From contig LR877149.1 of the NCBI GenBank assembly GCA_903995115.1, positions 620,001-684,000 on the forward strand: a stretch of DNA of 64,000 nucleotides, written 5' to 3'. This document shows positions 49,899 to 58,824 of the stretch, one piece after another (within the stretch, counting starts at the first letter, position 1; every line of letters starts with the position of its first letter). A model generated the notes under the pieces. It was not told the origin of the DNA and made no database searches. It worked only from the letters and a program-made list of their open reading frames with translations. A program made the position numbers and the translations under genes. The stretch comes from Angomonas deanei. Its lineage: Eukaryota; Euglenozoa; Kinetoplastea; Trypanosomatida; Trypanosomatidae.

Positions 49899-50570
49899 AT
49901 GGACATCATCTTAGACGGTATTCCCCCCGTCACGCGGGTCTTACTTCTAGGAGGAGCGGTCATGATCATCCTCGCCACCTTCTCCATCCTCACCCCTGTT
50001 GAGATGATGTTCAACCACACGCTCATCTTCAAGGGGAAGCAGTACTGGCGGCTGCTCACTACTTTCTTTTACTTTGGCCCTCTCAATGTGAGTAGTCTGT
50101 TTGAGCTGCACTGGGTCTACGTGACGAGTAGCACGATCGAGTCCCAGTACTTTTTTCATAGGGCGAAGGACTACTCTCTCATGCTCCTGACGGGCGCGGT
50201 GCTGCTCGTCGTGGCGAGGTGCTACAAGGTGGTGGATATTCCTTTTCTTAGTATGATGATGGAGACGGTGCTGGTGTATCTGCTCAGCCGTCTCCTCCCC
50301 GATCAGCGCATTATTGTCTTCTTTGTGCAAGAGATCCCCATGCGTCTGTTGCCCCTCATCTTCTGCCTCATGACCCTCTTTTCCTACGGGATGCACATGT
50401 TCAAGATTTACTTTACGAGTCTGATGGTGGGGCACATTCTGTGGTACCTGCTAGAGGTATTCCCACGTATTTCTGGGATAGGACTGTTTCAGGTGGAACA
50501 CTGGTTTGAGAGGGAAAACCGAGTGAATTTGAATGATGTGAATGAAGACGATCTGGTGGAGGAACGTTAA
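49899..50570 (+). CDS. DER1: Derlin (Der1-like) ER membrane protein (223 aa)
   Basis: Seen: ATG at 49899 directly after a 15-A run. N-terminal IPPVTRVLLLGGAVMIIL; the conserved W-R in KGKQYWRLLTTFFYFGPL; four to six TM segments; the rhomboid-like GHILWYLLEVFPR near the C-terminus; and a hydrophilic tail. Known: Derlins are inactive rhomboid-fold proteins of the ERAD retrotranslocation machinery that bind p97/VCP. There is no obvious SHP box in the short acidic tail (NEDDLVEE). Length matches the family (about 210-250). A PUB-domain gene, a possible p97 partner, lies two genes downstream. Confidence 0.93.
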   Translation: MDIILDGIPPVTRVLLLGGAVMIILATFSILTPVEMMFNHTLIFKGKQYWRLLTTFFYFGPLNVSSLFELHWVYVTSSTIESQYFFHRAKDYSLMLLTGAVLLVVARCYKVVDIPFLSMMMETVLVYLLSRLLPDQRIIVFFVQEIPMRLLPLIFCLMTLFSYGMHMFKIYFTSLMVGHILWYLLEVFPRISGIGLFQVEHWFERENRVNLNDVNEDDLVEER

Positions 50571-50755
50571 TGGTGGTTGTGCTTTTTCCCTTTTTGTGCT
50601 CACACTTTGTAAAATACAGAAACGCCTTTAAAAAAAAAAAAGACTCTTTTTGATTGGTTGCGATTCCGTAGTTTGACAATTCGTCAATTCCTTTTCTTGT
50701 CATTTTTTTTTTTTGTATTCTCAGTAGAACTTTCAAAAAAAGAGGTGGTCGTCAA

Positions 50756-51925
50756 ATGTCACGCGCCTTCCTCCAGCGGTTCACGCCCAAAAAACCACTC
50801 GTAATTCACATGGATATTAACAAAACCATTGTCCAGGTCGATATGGCGGGCGGTCGCACAATGGAGGATGTCCTCAACAGTAATGCAGCCGCAAACGTGT
50901 ACGGCTATGTGGACCCAAAAGATGCCAAGTGGAAGCCACTCTATGGTCCCAAGGATGCACGGCCCACCGATATTAGCAAAGAGCTGGGCCCCATTATGAC
51001 CTACGATACCTACGTTGATCAGCTCCACGCCGAGCCGGAAGGGATGCAACAGTTGCCCAAAAAAGAACGGGACGAGGTGTGGAAAAAGATTTCCGGCGCC
51101 CGCCGCGCGGAGTCTCGTAAGTTTACGTTTAAGGGGGAAGTCGGGGAGGCCTACGCATCCCTCGTGGAAGAGCAGCGGCAGTGCCTCACCAAGGCACCGG
51201 GTCAGTACCACGACATCATCATGTCCTTCTTTCACTTCATCAACACCCTCTCCGAGCTGGAGTGGCCTTTTACGCTCATCTTCCGCACATTCGGAAGTGA
51301 TCTTCCTTTTATATTAAAAGAATGGAAGGAGTTTGTGACGGGGGTGCACGACTGCAAGCCGCGGGGGAAGATTCTGGAGCAGATCAAGGCCAACTACGTG
51401 GAGCCCCTCACCGGTTGTATCTATCGCGACAAGGAGAGTCTGTATCTCTGCTTGGGGGTCTGTGTGTCCGCGATCGCCGCCAAGATAGAGGAGGGAGACA
51501 CCGAGGAGGTGATCCTCGCCAAGCTGCGAGCCCTCCCAGGGTGCACGGAGGTCCGTCAAATCTCCTTCCACTCCCTCAGTCAGGAATTATTGCAGTACTA
51601 CCAGGCGTCCAATAATGTGGGTGGTTTGGTAGATTACTACCCGTGCTGGGCACAGGCGGCGGAGGGGCGCTGCGGTGGGAAGGTGTTCCCGGTGCAGCTC
51701 ACAGGGGCAGACCACTACACCGTCTTCTACGACGATAACATTTTTATTGGAGATGAGAAGTCCATTGTGGATCTTCGTGATGCAGAGAGTAGCGCTAGTC
51801 TGCTGGGGGAGGAGGTGGAACTACCTTTTTGTGTGCCAGTGAATGCGTATGAGGCGATTGTGAATGAAGATTACTTTCTTGACCGTCTGTGTGAGCGACT
51901 AACGCTCCAGCAGAAGAGGAGCTAG
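50756..51925 (+). CDS. HAD-superfamily-like protein, kinetoplastid-type conserved unknown (389 aa)
   Basis: Seen: ATG at 50756. VIHMDINKTIVQVD (D20, N22, T24) has the shape of HAD motif I (h-h-h-D-x-D-x-T/V), with Asn in place of the second Asp. FTLIFRTFGSD (about 178-188) could be motif II (Ser/Thr), and YDDNIFIGDEKSIVD (about 322-336) motif IV (acidic pair). The middle of the protein has helical charged sequence. Known: HAD phosphatases need the first Asp as nucleophile and the second as general acid/base, so N22 suggests altered or lost activity. The family is not named; membership in the HAD fold is inference from motifs. Confidence 0.62.
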   Translation: MSRAFLQRFTPKKPLVIHMDINKTIVQVDMAGGRTMEDVLNSNAAANVYGYVDPKDAKWKPLYGPKDARPTDISKELGPIMTYDTYVDQLHAEPEGMQQLPKKERDEVWKKISGARRAESRKFTFKGEVGEAYASLVEEQRQCLTKAPGQYHDIIMSFFHFINTLSELEWPFTLIFRTFGSDLPFILKEWKEFVTGVHDCKPRGKILEQIKANYVEPLTGCIYRDKESLYLCLGVCVSAIAAKIEEGDTEEVILAKLRALPGCTEVRQISFHSLSQELLQYYQASNNVGGLVDYYPCWAQAAEGRCGGKVFPVQLTGADHYTVFYDDNIFIGDEKSIVDLRDAESSASLLGEEVELPFCVPVNAYEAIVNEDYFLDRLCERLTLQQKRS

Positions 51926-52051
51926 GCTGGAAAGAAAAAAAAAAGGATAAATATCAGTGTTTTGTGATTGCTTTTGTTTGTTTTGTAGGATGATACTTCT
52001 TTTTAGCTGTGTGTTTTCATTTTTCTTTTTCCTCTATTTTAATTTATTAGT

Positions 52052-53203
52052 ATGACAGAATATAAAAAATTAGTCGCGCTCGTCGAACAGCTCCACCAGA
52101 ATGTGGACTCCGTGTTGTCCAGGAACAGCGCCGATATACCTCAGCTGCACGCTGCGGCGGAAGAGGTGCGTAGCGCAGTTCACGACGCCGCCCCACGTCT
52201 GCTAAAGATGATTCTGAAGGCGAGGGAAACCAACCCCGATAAACAAATATACAATGAGGCCATGTGTGGGAAAATTGAGATCCTCTTCGATAGTTTCTGC
52301 CGAGAGGTATACCGGATTGTAGACAGCGAGGAAGGCGTGGAGGAAGATAATAGAGTGAATGAAATAAAGGAACACATTCTTCTCTCGGAACCACTGGTTA
52401 TGGTGGACGATGCGGCCTCCCTCTCCGCGGTGGAGGATCTCTACGCCGGCTACACCCTGCAGAAGGCACGCGAAGAGGACTGGCAGAGGCGGGTGGCCAC
52501 CGGCCTGCAGGAGGTGCTGCAGTACGAGGAGCAGGGAAGGGCGCTGGTGTACGCCGAGGAGCGTCAGTCCCGGGCGGCGTGGGTGGAGGAGCAGAAAACA
52601 CACCATCGTGCGATCCTGGCACACCTGAGGCGGATGGAGGAGGAAAAGAAGCAGGCGGAGGCGGACCGACAGATAGCGGAGCACACCGCCTTCCGGACGC
52701 GGGTGGTGGCCCTCAAAACGGGGAATGTACTCTCTTTCATTAAGGACCGCGTCCCCGACCACTACCAGCGTGCCTTCACCGATCACCTCTTCGACCTCGT
52801 CCGGGCCCTCCTCACCACCCCGGAGGATCCCAACCTCCGCAAGTTGCGCAATAACAATGGGGCTCTCATGCACCACTTTGGACACCCCTGTCTACACGAC
52901 AGCAGTTGTGATGCCGTGTACAGTGCTGCAGAAGTGCTGTGGGGGCTGATTGGCTACTCTGTCCGGTACACGCAGCAGCCAGTCCCAACGTTGGCGAATC
53001 AGGTGGCCGCCGGTACGCTGCAGGACGTGCAGCTCCCCTGCGGGCACACCCTTCTTCAGCACAACTACACCTCGATGGGGTTCGAGGACTACGGCGAGCG
53101 GTTCCTGGAGCTGAACGAGCCCAATGGACTGCGTGACCCTGATGCGTGGATGAGGTGGCACCAAACACTGAAGGATCTGGAGAATTTGCTGAGGACGAGG
53201 TAG
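52052..53203 (+). CDS. PUB-domain protein with coiled coil (383 aa)
   Basis: Seen: ATG at 52052. The N-terminal about 120 residues are helical. A long charged coiled coil (residues about 145-225, with RMEEEKKQAEADRQIAEH) follows, and then a segment at about 240-305 (LLTTPEDPNLRKLRNNNGALMHHF, AAEVLWGLIGYSV). This resembles the PUB fold (L-x-x-N-P-x-x-x-x-x-R-x-I-x-x-x-N-x-x-F ... A-x-x-x-L-x-x-x-G-F). The end is Asp/Leu-rich and helical. Known: PUB domains bind the C-terminus of p97/VCP in protein quality control. I infer a p97-linked role; the exact orthologue is not recognised. Confidence 0.68.
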   Translation: MTEYKKLVALVEQLHQNVDSVLSRNSADIPQLHAAAEEVRSAVHDAAPRLLKMILKARETNPDKQIYNEAMCGKIEILFDSFCREVYRIVDSEEGVEEDNRVNEIKEHILLSEPLVMVDDAASLSAVEDLYAGYTLQKAREEDWQRRVATGLQEVLQYEEQGRALVYAEERQSRAAWVEEQKTHHRAILAHLRRMEEEKKQAEADRQIAEHTAFRTRVVALKTGNVLSFIKDRVPDHYQRAFTDHLFDLVRALLTTPEDPNLRKLRNNNGALMHHFGHPCLHDSSCDAVYSAAEVLWGLIGYSVRYTQQPVPTLANQVAAGTLQDVQLPCGHTLLQHNYTSMGFEDYGERFLELNEPNGLRDPDAWMRWHQTLKDLENLLRTR

Positions 53204-53586
53204 AATAACAATGATGCTCTTGTTTCTGTTTTTTGCGCTACCCTATTTGTACAGTATTCCATGCCGTGATGCGTGTAACTAACCGCTACAGAAATGATGA
53301 AATATATTGGTTGTTTTATCTGTTGAAAAAGGGCACTGTTGTATCGTTTATACATTGTTGCACTCTCTTCGTTCCTTTTTTTTTTTTTTAAGGAAAAAAT
53401 AAAGAAAGTAGTTTGTTTTTTTTTTTGTTATTGTTTGTATATTTTATTCATCCCGTTTAGAATTTAGAACAGACACATTGGTAATCCATTTTGTGTTTAG
53501 TTTCTTTTAGTTTCTTTTTTTTTCCATTTTTTGTTATTGTTTATCCCCATTTTAAATAATTAAAAAAGAAAAGGCAAGTGGGACCG
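53204..53586. other. Pyrimidine-rich spacer upstream of DYRK
   Basis: T-rich with repeated TTTC/TTTA words up to about 53,560 and an AG near the DYRK start, consistent with a splice-acceptor region. No gene is seen. Confidence 0.55.
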
Positions 53587-56088
53587 ATGGAACCTATTCC
53601 CCTCGCCAAAGTGCTCTCCGTGTATGGCAACATACTCACCGAGTACGAAAAACAAGAAATTAAACAATTTAACGAAATATTCTACGTTGGTCAAAATTGT
53701 AAAAATAAGGTGCCGGCTCCCTGTAGTGGTATGAACAATGGATACGATAAGGCGGAAGGGGAGTATAATATTCTCATTGGAGATCATATTGCCTACCGGT
53801 ACGAAATTCTAGGAGAGCTCGGCAGCGGCGCCTTCGGTCAAGTCGTGAAGGTGATTGATCACTACGACAAGTCGGTGGTGGCGATCAAGCTCATTCGAAA
53901 TCGACGAAAAATCGCACTACAGGCGCGACAGGAAATCAAAATATTACGGTTTATAGCGGAAGAAGACCCCGAGGGCCGTTTTGGGCTTGTCACCATGTTT
54001 GAGAGTTTTACGTTTAGGGGGCATGTTTGTATTGTATACGAGTTGCTAGGGGTTAGTCTGTATGACCAGATGAAGGCCCATGATTTCTATCCCATGAAAA
54101 TGAGCGTCGTACGGCAGATAGCGGCACGGATGTTGATTTCATTAACGTTCATGTACAAAAAAAATATTATGCACTGCGACCTCAAGCCGGAGAACATCCT
54201 CCTCCGGGAGGAGAACTCCACTTTAGTCAAAGTTGTAGATTTAGGCTCCGCCTGCTTTGATGAAACAAACCCACTCATGTATATACAATCCCGTTTCTAT
54301 CGAGCACCAGAGATCATCCTCGGTTGCAATTATGGTAAGGCAATCGACTTGTGGAGTTTTGGGTGTATCTTGTGTGAAATCGCCACCGGATGGCCCATCT
54401 TTGCCGGGGAGGACGAGGAAGACCAGTTCCACTCCATCGCGGAGTACCTTGGGGCCCCGCCCGCGCAGCTGCTGCAAAACAGTAGGTACAAGAACAAGTT
54501 CTGTCTGGAGGATGGGACGGTGAAGGAGTTCACGTCGAAGCGAGGGAAAAAGAGGGTGCCCGGCTCCAAGACCATCGCCGGCTTCCTCGCCCTCCCCGAG
54601 GACGACGATTTTGTGTCCTTTGTGTCCCTCTTTCTTCGGTGGATTCCGGAGGAGCGGACGGAGCCCCGTGAGGCCATGAATCACGATTTCGTTAGTGAGG
54701 AATTTGACTTTGACAGACCGCCAAAGGAGAAGAAACCGGCGGAGGAAAAAGACACGAGTGCCTTCGCCCGCAACCGCAACGCTGGGTCGGCCGGTAGGAA
54801 CCGTATTGCCCGACCGTCCGCACCTATCCCACGGTCTTCCGAGGAGACGGAGCAGTCCCCCGCCTCCCCGGCGGCGGTCCAAGCGCCACAGCCACCACCA
54901 CAGCAGTCGGAGCGACAGAAGCAAGGGCATGCCTCCAAGACGAGAAGTGTCCCTGCCCTCTTCCCGCAGGCCAGCGAGCTCGACCGGTCGAAGCGGTCCA
55001 ACACCTCGCATGTGGGGTCACGCAAGAACAGTATAGAGGTGGCCGACCCCACCGCGAAGCCTGGGACCTTCAAGATAGTGCAGAAGGAAAAGTTGCCGGC
55101 GGCGGTCTCCCCGCAGACCAAGAAAAACCCCTACACTAGGAAGGTGGACGCCCCTATCCTCACTTCCACCGAAACGAGCACTAATAATACCAATACCAAG
55201 GACAAAAAAGAGCCCGCCACGAAAAACAACAACAATAATAATAGTAATAATAATAACAATGCTACGAATCGTAATAATAATGACAACACATCTGCAGAAA
55301 AAGCAAAAAAGGAAGAGGTGGAAAAGAAAGGACGGGACCGTGCGCTCTCGCTACATCCATTGAATCAGAACGGTCAGACCAAGCCCGCCCAGCTCCCTGA
55401 GGTGAAGCTGCCGACCCTCCTGTCCGGCGACATTGACTCGCCTTCGCCCAAGAAGGCGGAGCCAGACGTCATCGACCCCGAATTAGGCAAGAGACGAACG
55501 AGCAAGTCGCTGATGGATAAGATCAACATTTTTGAGCAGCTCAGCCAAAGTAACTCCGACAACTTTGAGCACCGGAAGAACGCGCCACCGCTGAGTGGGT
55601 TCGCCCGACCAGCCCCTTCGGAGTCCATTCCTGCGGACTCCAATAATGGATCCAAAGGTCGGAGCGATACGTCCACGGCAGACGGGGGCTACAGCTACGG
55701 CCAGCGGACCGCCAGCAATACCATGGTGCGGACCTCGGTGCAGGTGACGGCGAGCTCCAACTTTGATGGGCAGTACTCCGTCCTGCGGCCAGACGACGAC
55801 ATTGTGGAGGAGACACGCGATCTACCGTCCGCCCTGCAGACACCGGACCGGTCACCCCCGCCGACGCAGCAGATCAAGGCCAACACGGTACCGGTGCCAG
55901 CGCCCCCGCAGCAGGGAAGGGCCACGAACAATGCACGGAACACTGTCCCACAACGCTCCATCACCAAGAGCGCCCCCGCGGCGGTGGAGGAGGAGGATGA
56001 CATTGTGATCAAGTCCGCTAGACCGACCCGGTCCGCAGGACGTAGAAGACAGCAGAACTCTGTCATGATGGTTCCTGAAAATAAGTAA
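53587..56088 (+). CDS. DYRK: DYRK-family (class 2-like) protein kinase (833 aa)
   Basis: Seen: ATG at 53587 (MEPIPLAKVL). The DYRK homology box region is EYEKQEIKQFNEIFYVGQN. Kinase domain about 75-365: glycine loop LGSGAFGQV (about 77), AIKLI lysine, HCDLKPEN (about 196), DLGSACFD, and activation loop YIQSRFYRAPE (about 231), where the second Tyr-containing motif YxQ-S-R-F-Y-R is the autophosphorylation site type. The C-terminal half is disordered, Ser/Pro/Arg-rich, with a poly-Asn run near 55228-55290. Known: DYRKs phosphorylate Ser/Thr and autophosphorylate Tyr, controlling differentiation in trypanosomes. All catalytic residues are intact. Confidence 0.95.
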   Translation: MEPIPLAKVLSVYGNILTEYEKQEIKQFNEIFYVGQNCKNKVPAPCSGMNNGYDKAEGEYNILIGDHIAYRYEILGELGSGAFGQVVKVIDHYDKSVVAIKLIRNRRKIALQARQEIKILRFIAEEDPEGRFGLVTMFESFTFRGHVCIVYELLGVSLYDQMKAHDFYPMKMSVVRQIAARMLISLTFMYKKNIMHCDLKPENILLREENSTLVKVVDLGSACFDETNPLMYIQSRFYRAPEIILGCNYGKAIDLWSFGCILCEIATGWPIFAGEDEEDQFHSIAEYLGAPPAQLLQNSRYKNKFCLEDGTVKEFTSKRGKKRVPGSKTIAGFLALPEDDDFVSFVSLFLRWIPEERTEPREAMNHDFVSEEFDFDRPPKEKKPAEEKDTSAFARNRNAGSAGRNRIARPSAPIPRSSEETEQSPASPAAVQAPQPPPQQSERQKQGHASKTRSVPALFPQASELDRSKRSNTSHVGSRKNSIEVADPTAKPGTFKIVQKEKLPAAVSPQTKKNPYTRKVDAPILTSTETSTNNTNTKDKKEPATKNNNNNNSNNNNNATNRNNNDNTSAEKAKKEEVEKKGRDRALSLHPLNQNGQTKPAQLPEVKLPTLLSGDIDSPSPKKAEPDVIDPELGKRRTSKSLMDKINIFEQLSQSNSDNFEHRKNAPPLSGFARPAPSESIPADSNNGSKGRSDTSTADGGYSYGQRTASNTMVRTSVQVTASSNFDGQYSVLRPDDDIVEETRDLPSALQTPDRSPPPTQQIKANTVPVPAPPQQGRATNNARNTVPQRSITKSAPAAVEEEDDIVIKSARPTRSAGRRRQQNSVMMVPENK

Positions 56089-56887
56089 ACCTCTTCCTCT
56101 TTTTTATTATTATTGCTAATATATGATTCATCCGTAATTTTGTGTGTGTGTGTGTGTGTGTTTGCTTGCGTGTTGGTTATTGGTGATGACCATTCTGTGC
56201 ACACCAGTATATGGATGAACGAAATAATAATAAAGAAAGGATAAAAAACTTTTTTTTTTTCTTGCTGGATGTTCATGACTTTCTTTTTTTTTTTTTTCCA
56301 GATGAAACGTATTCTTTGTTTTGGTTGTTCATGTTAATTGTTGTTGTTTTATATTTTGTCGAATGTTGCAAACTTTTTTATAGCATTGGAAAAAAAAAAA
56401 AAAAATGTATGTTGTTGTTTTCTTTTTTAAACTATTTTAATTATATCCATCTATATATATATATATATATTTGTCGATCATAACAAAGAAACAAATGTTG
56501 AAGTACGAAGTAGAAACAAAGAAAGGTACTGAGAATATCCTTTAAAAAAAAAAAAAAAAAAAAGCGTCCCAAGAATGTGTAAAATTAATTTTCCACCCCA
56601 TGTAATCCAAAGAAAAGTTGTAATAGTAAATAAACAAATAAAAAAAAAAAAAAAGCACACATATGTATATCTGTTCAATAATAAACACTTTAACCTTTAT
56701 TATTTGTTTGTTACGACTTCCCCTACTGCCTTTTATACTGTCGTTTCAATTATTGCATTTTTTACCGTTGACTGCATGTCCAGGGTTTTTTTATTATTGT
56801 TTACGAATGAGAATCATTCGTTTTTCCGAACTTTGCTTCTCCATCTTTCTTATTTGAAAAAAGTATACTTCGTTAGTAGTCCACAAC
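56089..56887. other. About 800-base AT-rich spacer with microsatellites
   Basis: Contains (GT)n at 56141-56161, (TA)n at 56452-56470, and A- and T-runs up to 20. The short frames here consist of Phe/Ile/Tyr runs. No RNA gene recognised. Confidence 0.6.
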
Positions 56888-57169
56888 ATGCTGAGACGGT
56901 GTATCACCAGGCTCGTCTCCCAAAAAACATCCAGCCGTGAGTTGACCGACCTCACACGGGAGCTGATGCGGCTAGAAGGGGTGAAGGGTCGTACCCTGAT
57001 GGCCAAGGTCGGCCCTGCCGTTCAAACCACGCGGGGGTTTTGTATTATATCGATGGCCAACCTTCTCTGTGTGACGACGTACTTGATTATGATCAACTGG
57101 GTTTACGAGGGGTATGTGGACCTGTGGTACGGCGTCTACGGTCTCGACGACGACGATGACGACGACTAA
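56888..57169 (+). CDS. Small single-TM mitochondrial-type protein with Asp tail (93 aa)
   Basis: Seen: ATG at 56888. The N-terminus is basic and amphipathic (MLRRCITRLVSQKTSSREL), like a mitochondrial import signal. A charged helix follows, then one TM (ISMANLLCVTTYLIMINWVY), a Trp/Tyr-rich segment (VDLWYGVYG), and a tail of seven Asp codons before the stop. Size and layout resemble small accessory subunits of respiratory complexes or ATP synthase in kinetoplastids, but no family can be named. The sharp codon contrast with the AT-rich flanks supports it being real. Confidence 0.65.
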   Translation: MLRRCITRLVSQKTSSRELTDLTRELMRLEGVKGRTLMAKVGPAVQTTRGFCIISMANLLCVTTYLIMINWVYEGYVDLWYGVYGLDDDDDDD

Positions 57170-57347
57170 CGAGAAAAAAAAAAAATTGAAAATTAACCAT
57201 GTTTATTAGTTTCTGAGCTGTATATTGAAATAAATAAAAAAAAGCAACGCATTTTGCGAATTGATTAAAATGGAAAATGACAATGCGGTTGACCTAAAAT
57301 AAACACCTTCTTCTTGCTCTCCGTTTAGAAAAAGAATTTTAAAAAAA

Positions 57348-57923
57348 ATGAGTGAGATTGATGCCCGCACCAAGTTATTCAAAGAGTCCGCGGAGTCGGA
57401 CCTAACAGACGCCGCAAGGGAGCGCGAAATAAAAAAGTTGAAATCCTATCTCTTTAAAAATCAAGACTGCCGCTTTTCCAAGTCGGCCCAGACCTACTTG
57501 TTCATGGCGGTGATGGGCCACTACAATAAGTGCCCCGCCCCGGACGGGCCGTGTGGTGGGGAGGTGGCCTCCCTGCTGGATGACGCACTCAAAATGCCGT
57601 TTAACGTCTTCAGCTCCTCTCACAAGTCCAAATTCCTCTCCTCTTACTGGAGCATGCTAGGGAAGGACGGCGAGAAGGAAGGGGAGGAGGGGAAACCGAC
57701 CAGTTCAAAACAATTGACGCTGTTGGATATTGCGGAAGGTGGGCAGCTCATGCTGATGCGAGACGACGGAGGGGAGTACGATTGTAACCCGGTGCTGTGC
57801 AGAAGTGATTCTTTGATGGCTGCCGTACGGGCCGCCTTTGACGCTGGTGAAGAGGTCATCGTGACGGTCGTAAAGGAGGGAGAGGCGGCCGTGTGTGTGG
57901 ACTACCGCGTCGGGACTGCCTGA
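57348..57923 (+). CDS. Protein with eIF5A C-terminal-domain-like end but no hypusine domain (191 aa)
   Basis: Seen: ATG at 57348 after an eight-A run. Residues 1 to about 115 are helical and charged, with three Cys (QDCRFSKSA, KCPAPDGPCG), and resemble no eIF5A segment. Residues about 122-190 (LTLLDIAEGGQLMLMRDDGGEY, AVRAAFDAGEEVIVTVVKEG) follow the eIF5A C-terminal OB fold: Y-x-L-x-D-I-x-x-x-x-L-x-L-M-D-D-x-G ... I-x-x-x-F-x-x-G-x-E-x-x-V-T-V. The KOW domain with the hypusine Lys loop is absent, so it cannot be eIF5A itself. Function unknown; a ribosome or nucleic-acid contact is inference. Confidence 0.65.
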   Translation: MSEIDARTKLFKESAESDLTDAAREREIKKLKSYLFKNQDCRFSKSAQTYLFMAVMGHYNKCPAPDGPCGGEVASLLDDALKMPFNVFSSSHKSKFLSSYWSMLGKDGEKEGEEGKPTSSKQLTLLDIAEGGQLMLMRDDGGEYDCNPVLCRSDSLMAAVRAAFDAGEEVIVTVVKEGEAAVCVDYRVGTA

Positions 57924-58078
57924 GGGTGATGGTCTTGCCTATACTTCCCTGCTTTTAAAATATAGACGGAGTGTGTGTGTTGTTTTCCTTTATTTTCATG
58001 GTTGTTAATGTCACCGTCATCGTGGAAAACTCTATTCTTTTCCTTCTCTCTCTTCTCCCCATTACGAAACTATTAGAA

Positions 58079-58642
58079 ATGATCAAAAGCTATTTTGATC
58101 TTCAGGATATTACCGCAAATGAAGAAATTGTACCTGTAAAATTTGTCGTCCCGTCGTTTAACATTGGGAAAGATATCATCGCCCGCTCCTCGGACGGGGA
58201 GAGCACCTCGTCGGAGATTAGCACTGGGAGCACGGCGCGGCTCCCCCTCTGGGCGGCGGCCCCTCTCCGCAAGGAGGGTTACGTCGCCGTACATGTCCCA
58301 CCCAAATACACGGTGGTCACCTTCAGAGAGTTCAAGACGGATCCCCTCGCCCCCAGTCTGCGCCACAAGTCTCCCACGTACTACGACACGGGACTGACAA
58401 TCTGTCGACTGATAGGGAACACCACGGCCGGGGGGCACATGAGCCGGGAGGGGAACCGGCTAGCGGCGCAGCTGCACCGACTGTACCAGCTGCGGTATCT
58501 GAAAATCATCCTCTCCGGGGCGAAGAAGGGATTTGACTTGAGTGATGTAAAGGAGAAACTCACCGACAGCGAGCGCTACTTGTTAGAGAGCTACCTGTCG
58601 AATCGAGATAGAGAGCAAACCTGGTACTCCAACGCCATATGA
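58079..58642 (+). CDS. PSF3: GINS complex subunit PSF3 (187 aa)
   Basis: Seen: ATG at 58079 (MIKSYFDLQDITANEE). An earlier in-frame GTG/ATG series from 57971 encodes a hydrophobic stretch that is more likely leader. The YFDLQDITANEEIVPVKFVV start is diagnostic of Psf3; the A-domain continues with LPLWAAAPLRKEGYVAVHVP and a helical end (AAQLHRLYQLRYLKIILSG). Known: PSF3 with SLD5, PSF1 and PSF2 forms GINS, the bridge of the CMG replicative helicase. Length is near that of yeast Psf3 (194). Confidence 0.88.
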   Translation: MIKSYFDLQDITANEEIVPVKFVVPSFNIGKDIIARSSDGESTSSEISTGSTARLPLWAAAPLRKEGYVAVHVPPKYTVVTFREFKTDPLAPSLRHKSPTYYDTGLTICRLIGNTTAGGHMSREGNRLAAQLHRLYQLRYLKIILSGAKKGFDLSDVKEKLTDSERYLLESYLSNRDREQTWYSNAI

Positions 58643-58764
58643 GATTAGAATCATATACATTGACATTATATTTGTATACGCATAGAAATGCACACCACTA
58701 AACAAACGAAAAGATCCTCTCCAAAGAAATGCGCTGCTGTTTCAGGGAAGAAGCTGCGAAAAGA

Positions 58765-58790
58765 TCTCTCTCTCTCTCTCTCTCTCTCTC
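58765..58790 (+). promoter_or_regulatory. (CT)n tract, probable splice-acceptor pyrimidine tract for NTMT1
   Basis: Thirteen TC units followed by an AG near 58799-58800 and the ATG at 58825. If translated as part of a longer frame it gives only Ser-Leu repeats, which argues for the later start. Confidence 0.5.
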
Positions 58791-58824
58791 ACGGCGCGAG
58801 AAAAGCATAACAGTAGTATTAGCA

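Noticed and set aside
58729-58824. N-terminal extension of NTMT1 from the upstream ATG
   Set aside because: It would translate the CT repeat into Ser-Leu repeats; the tract looks like a splice-acceptor element and the family start fits 58825.
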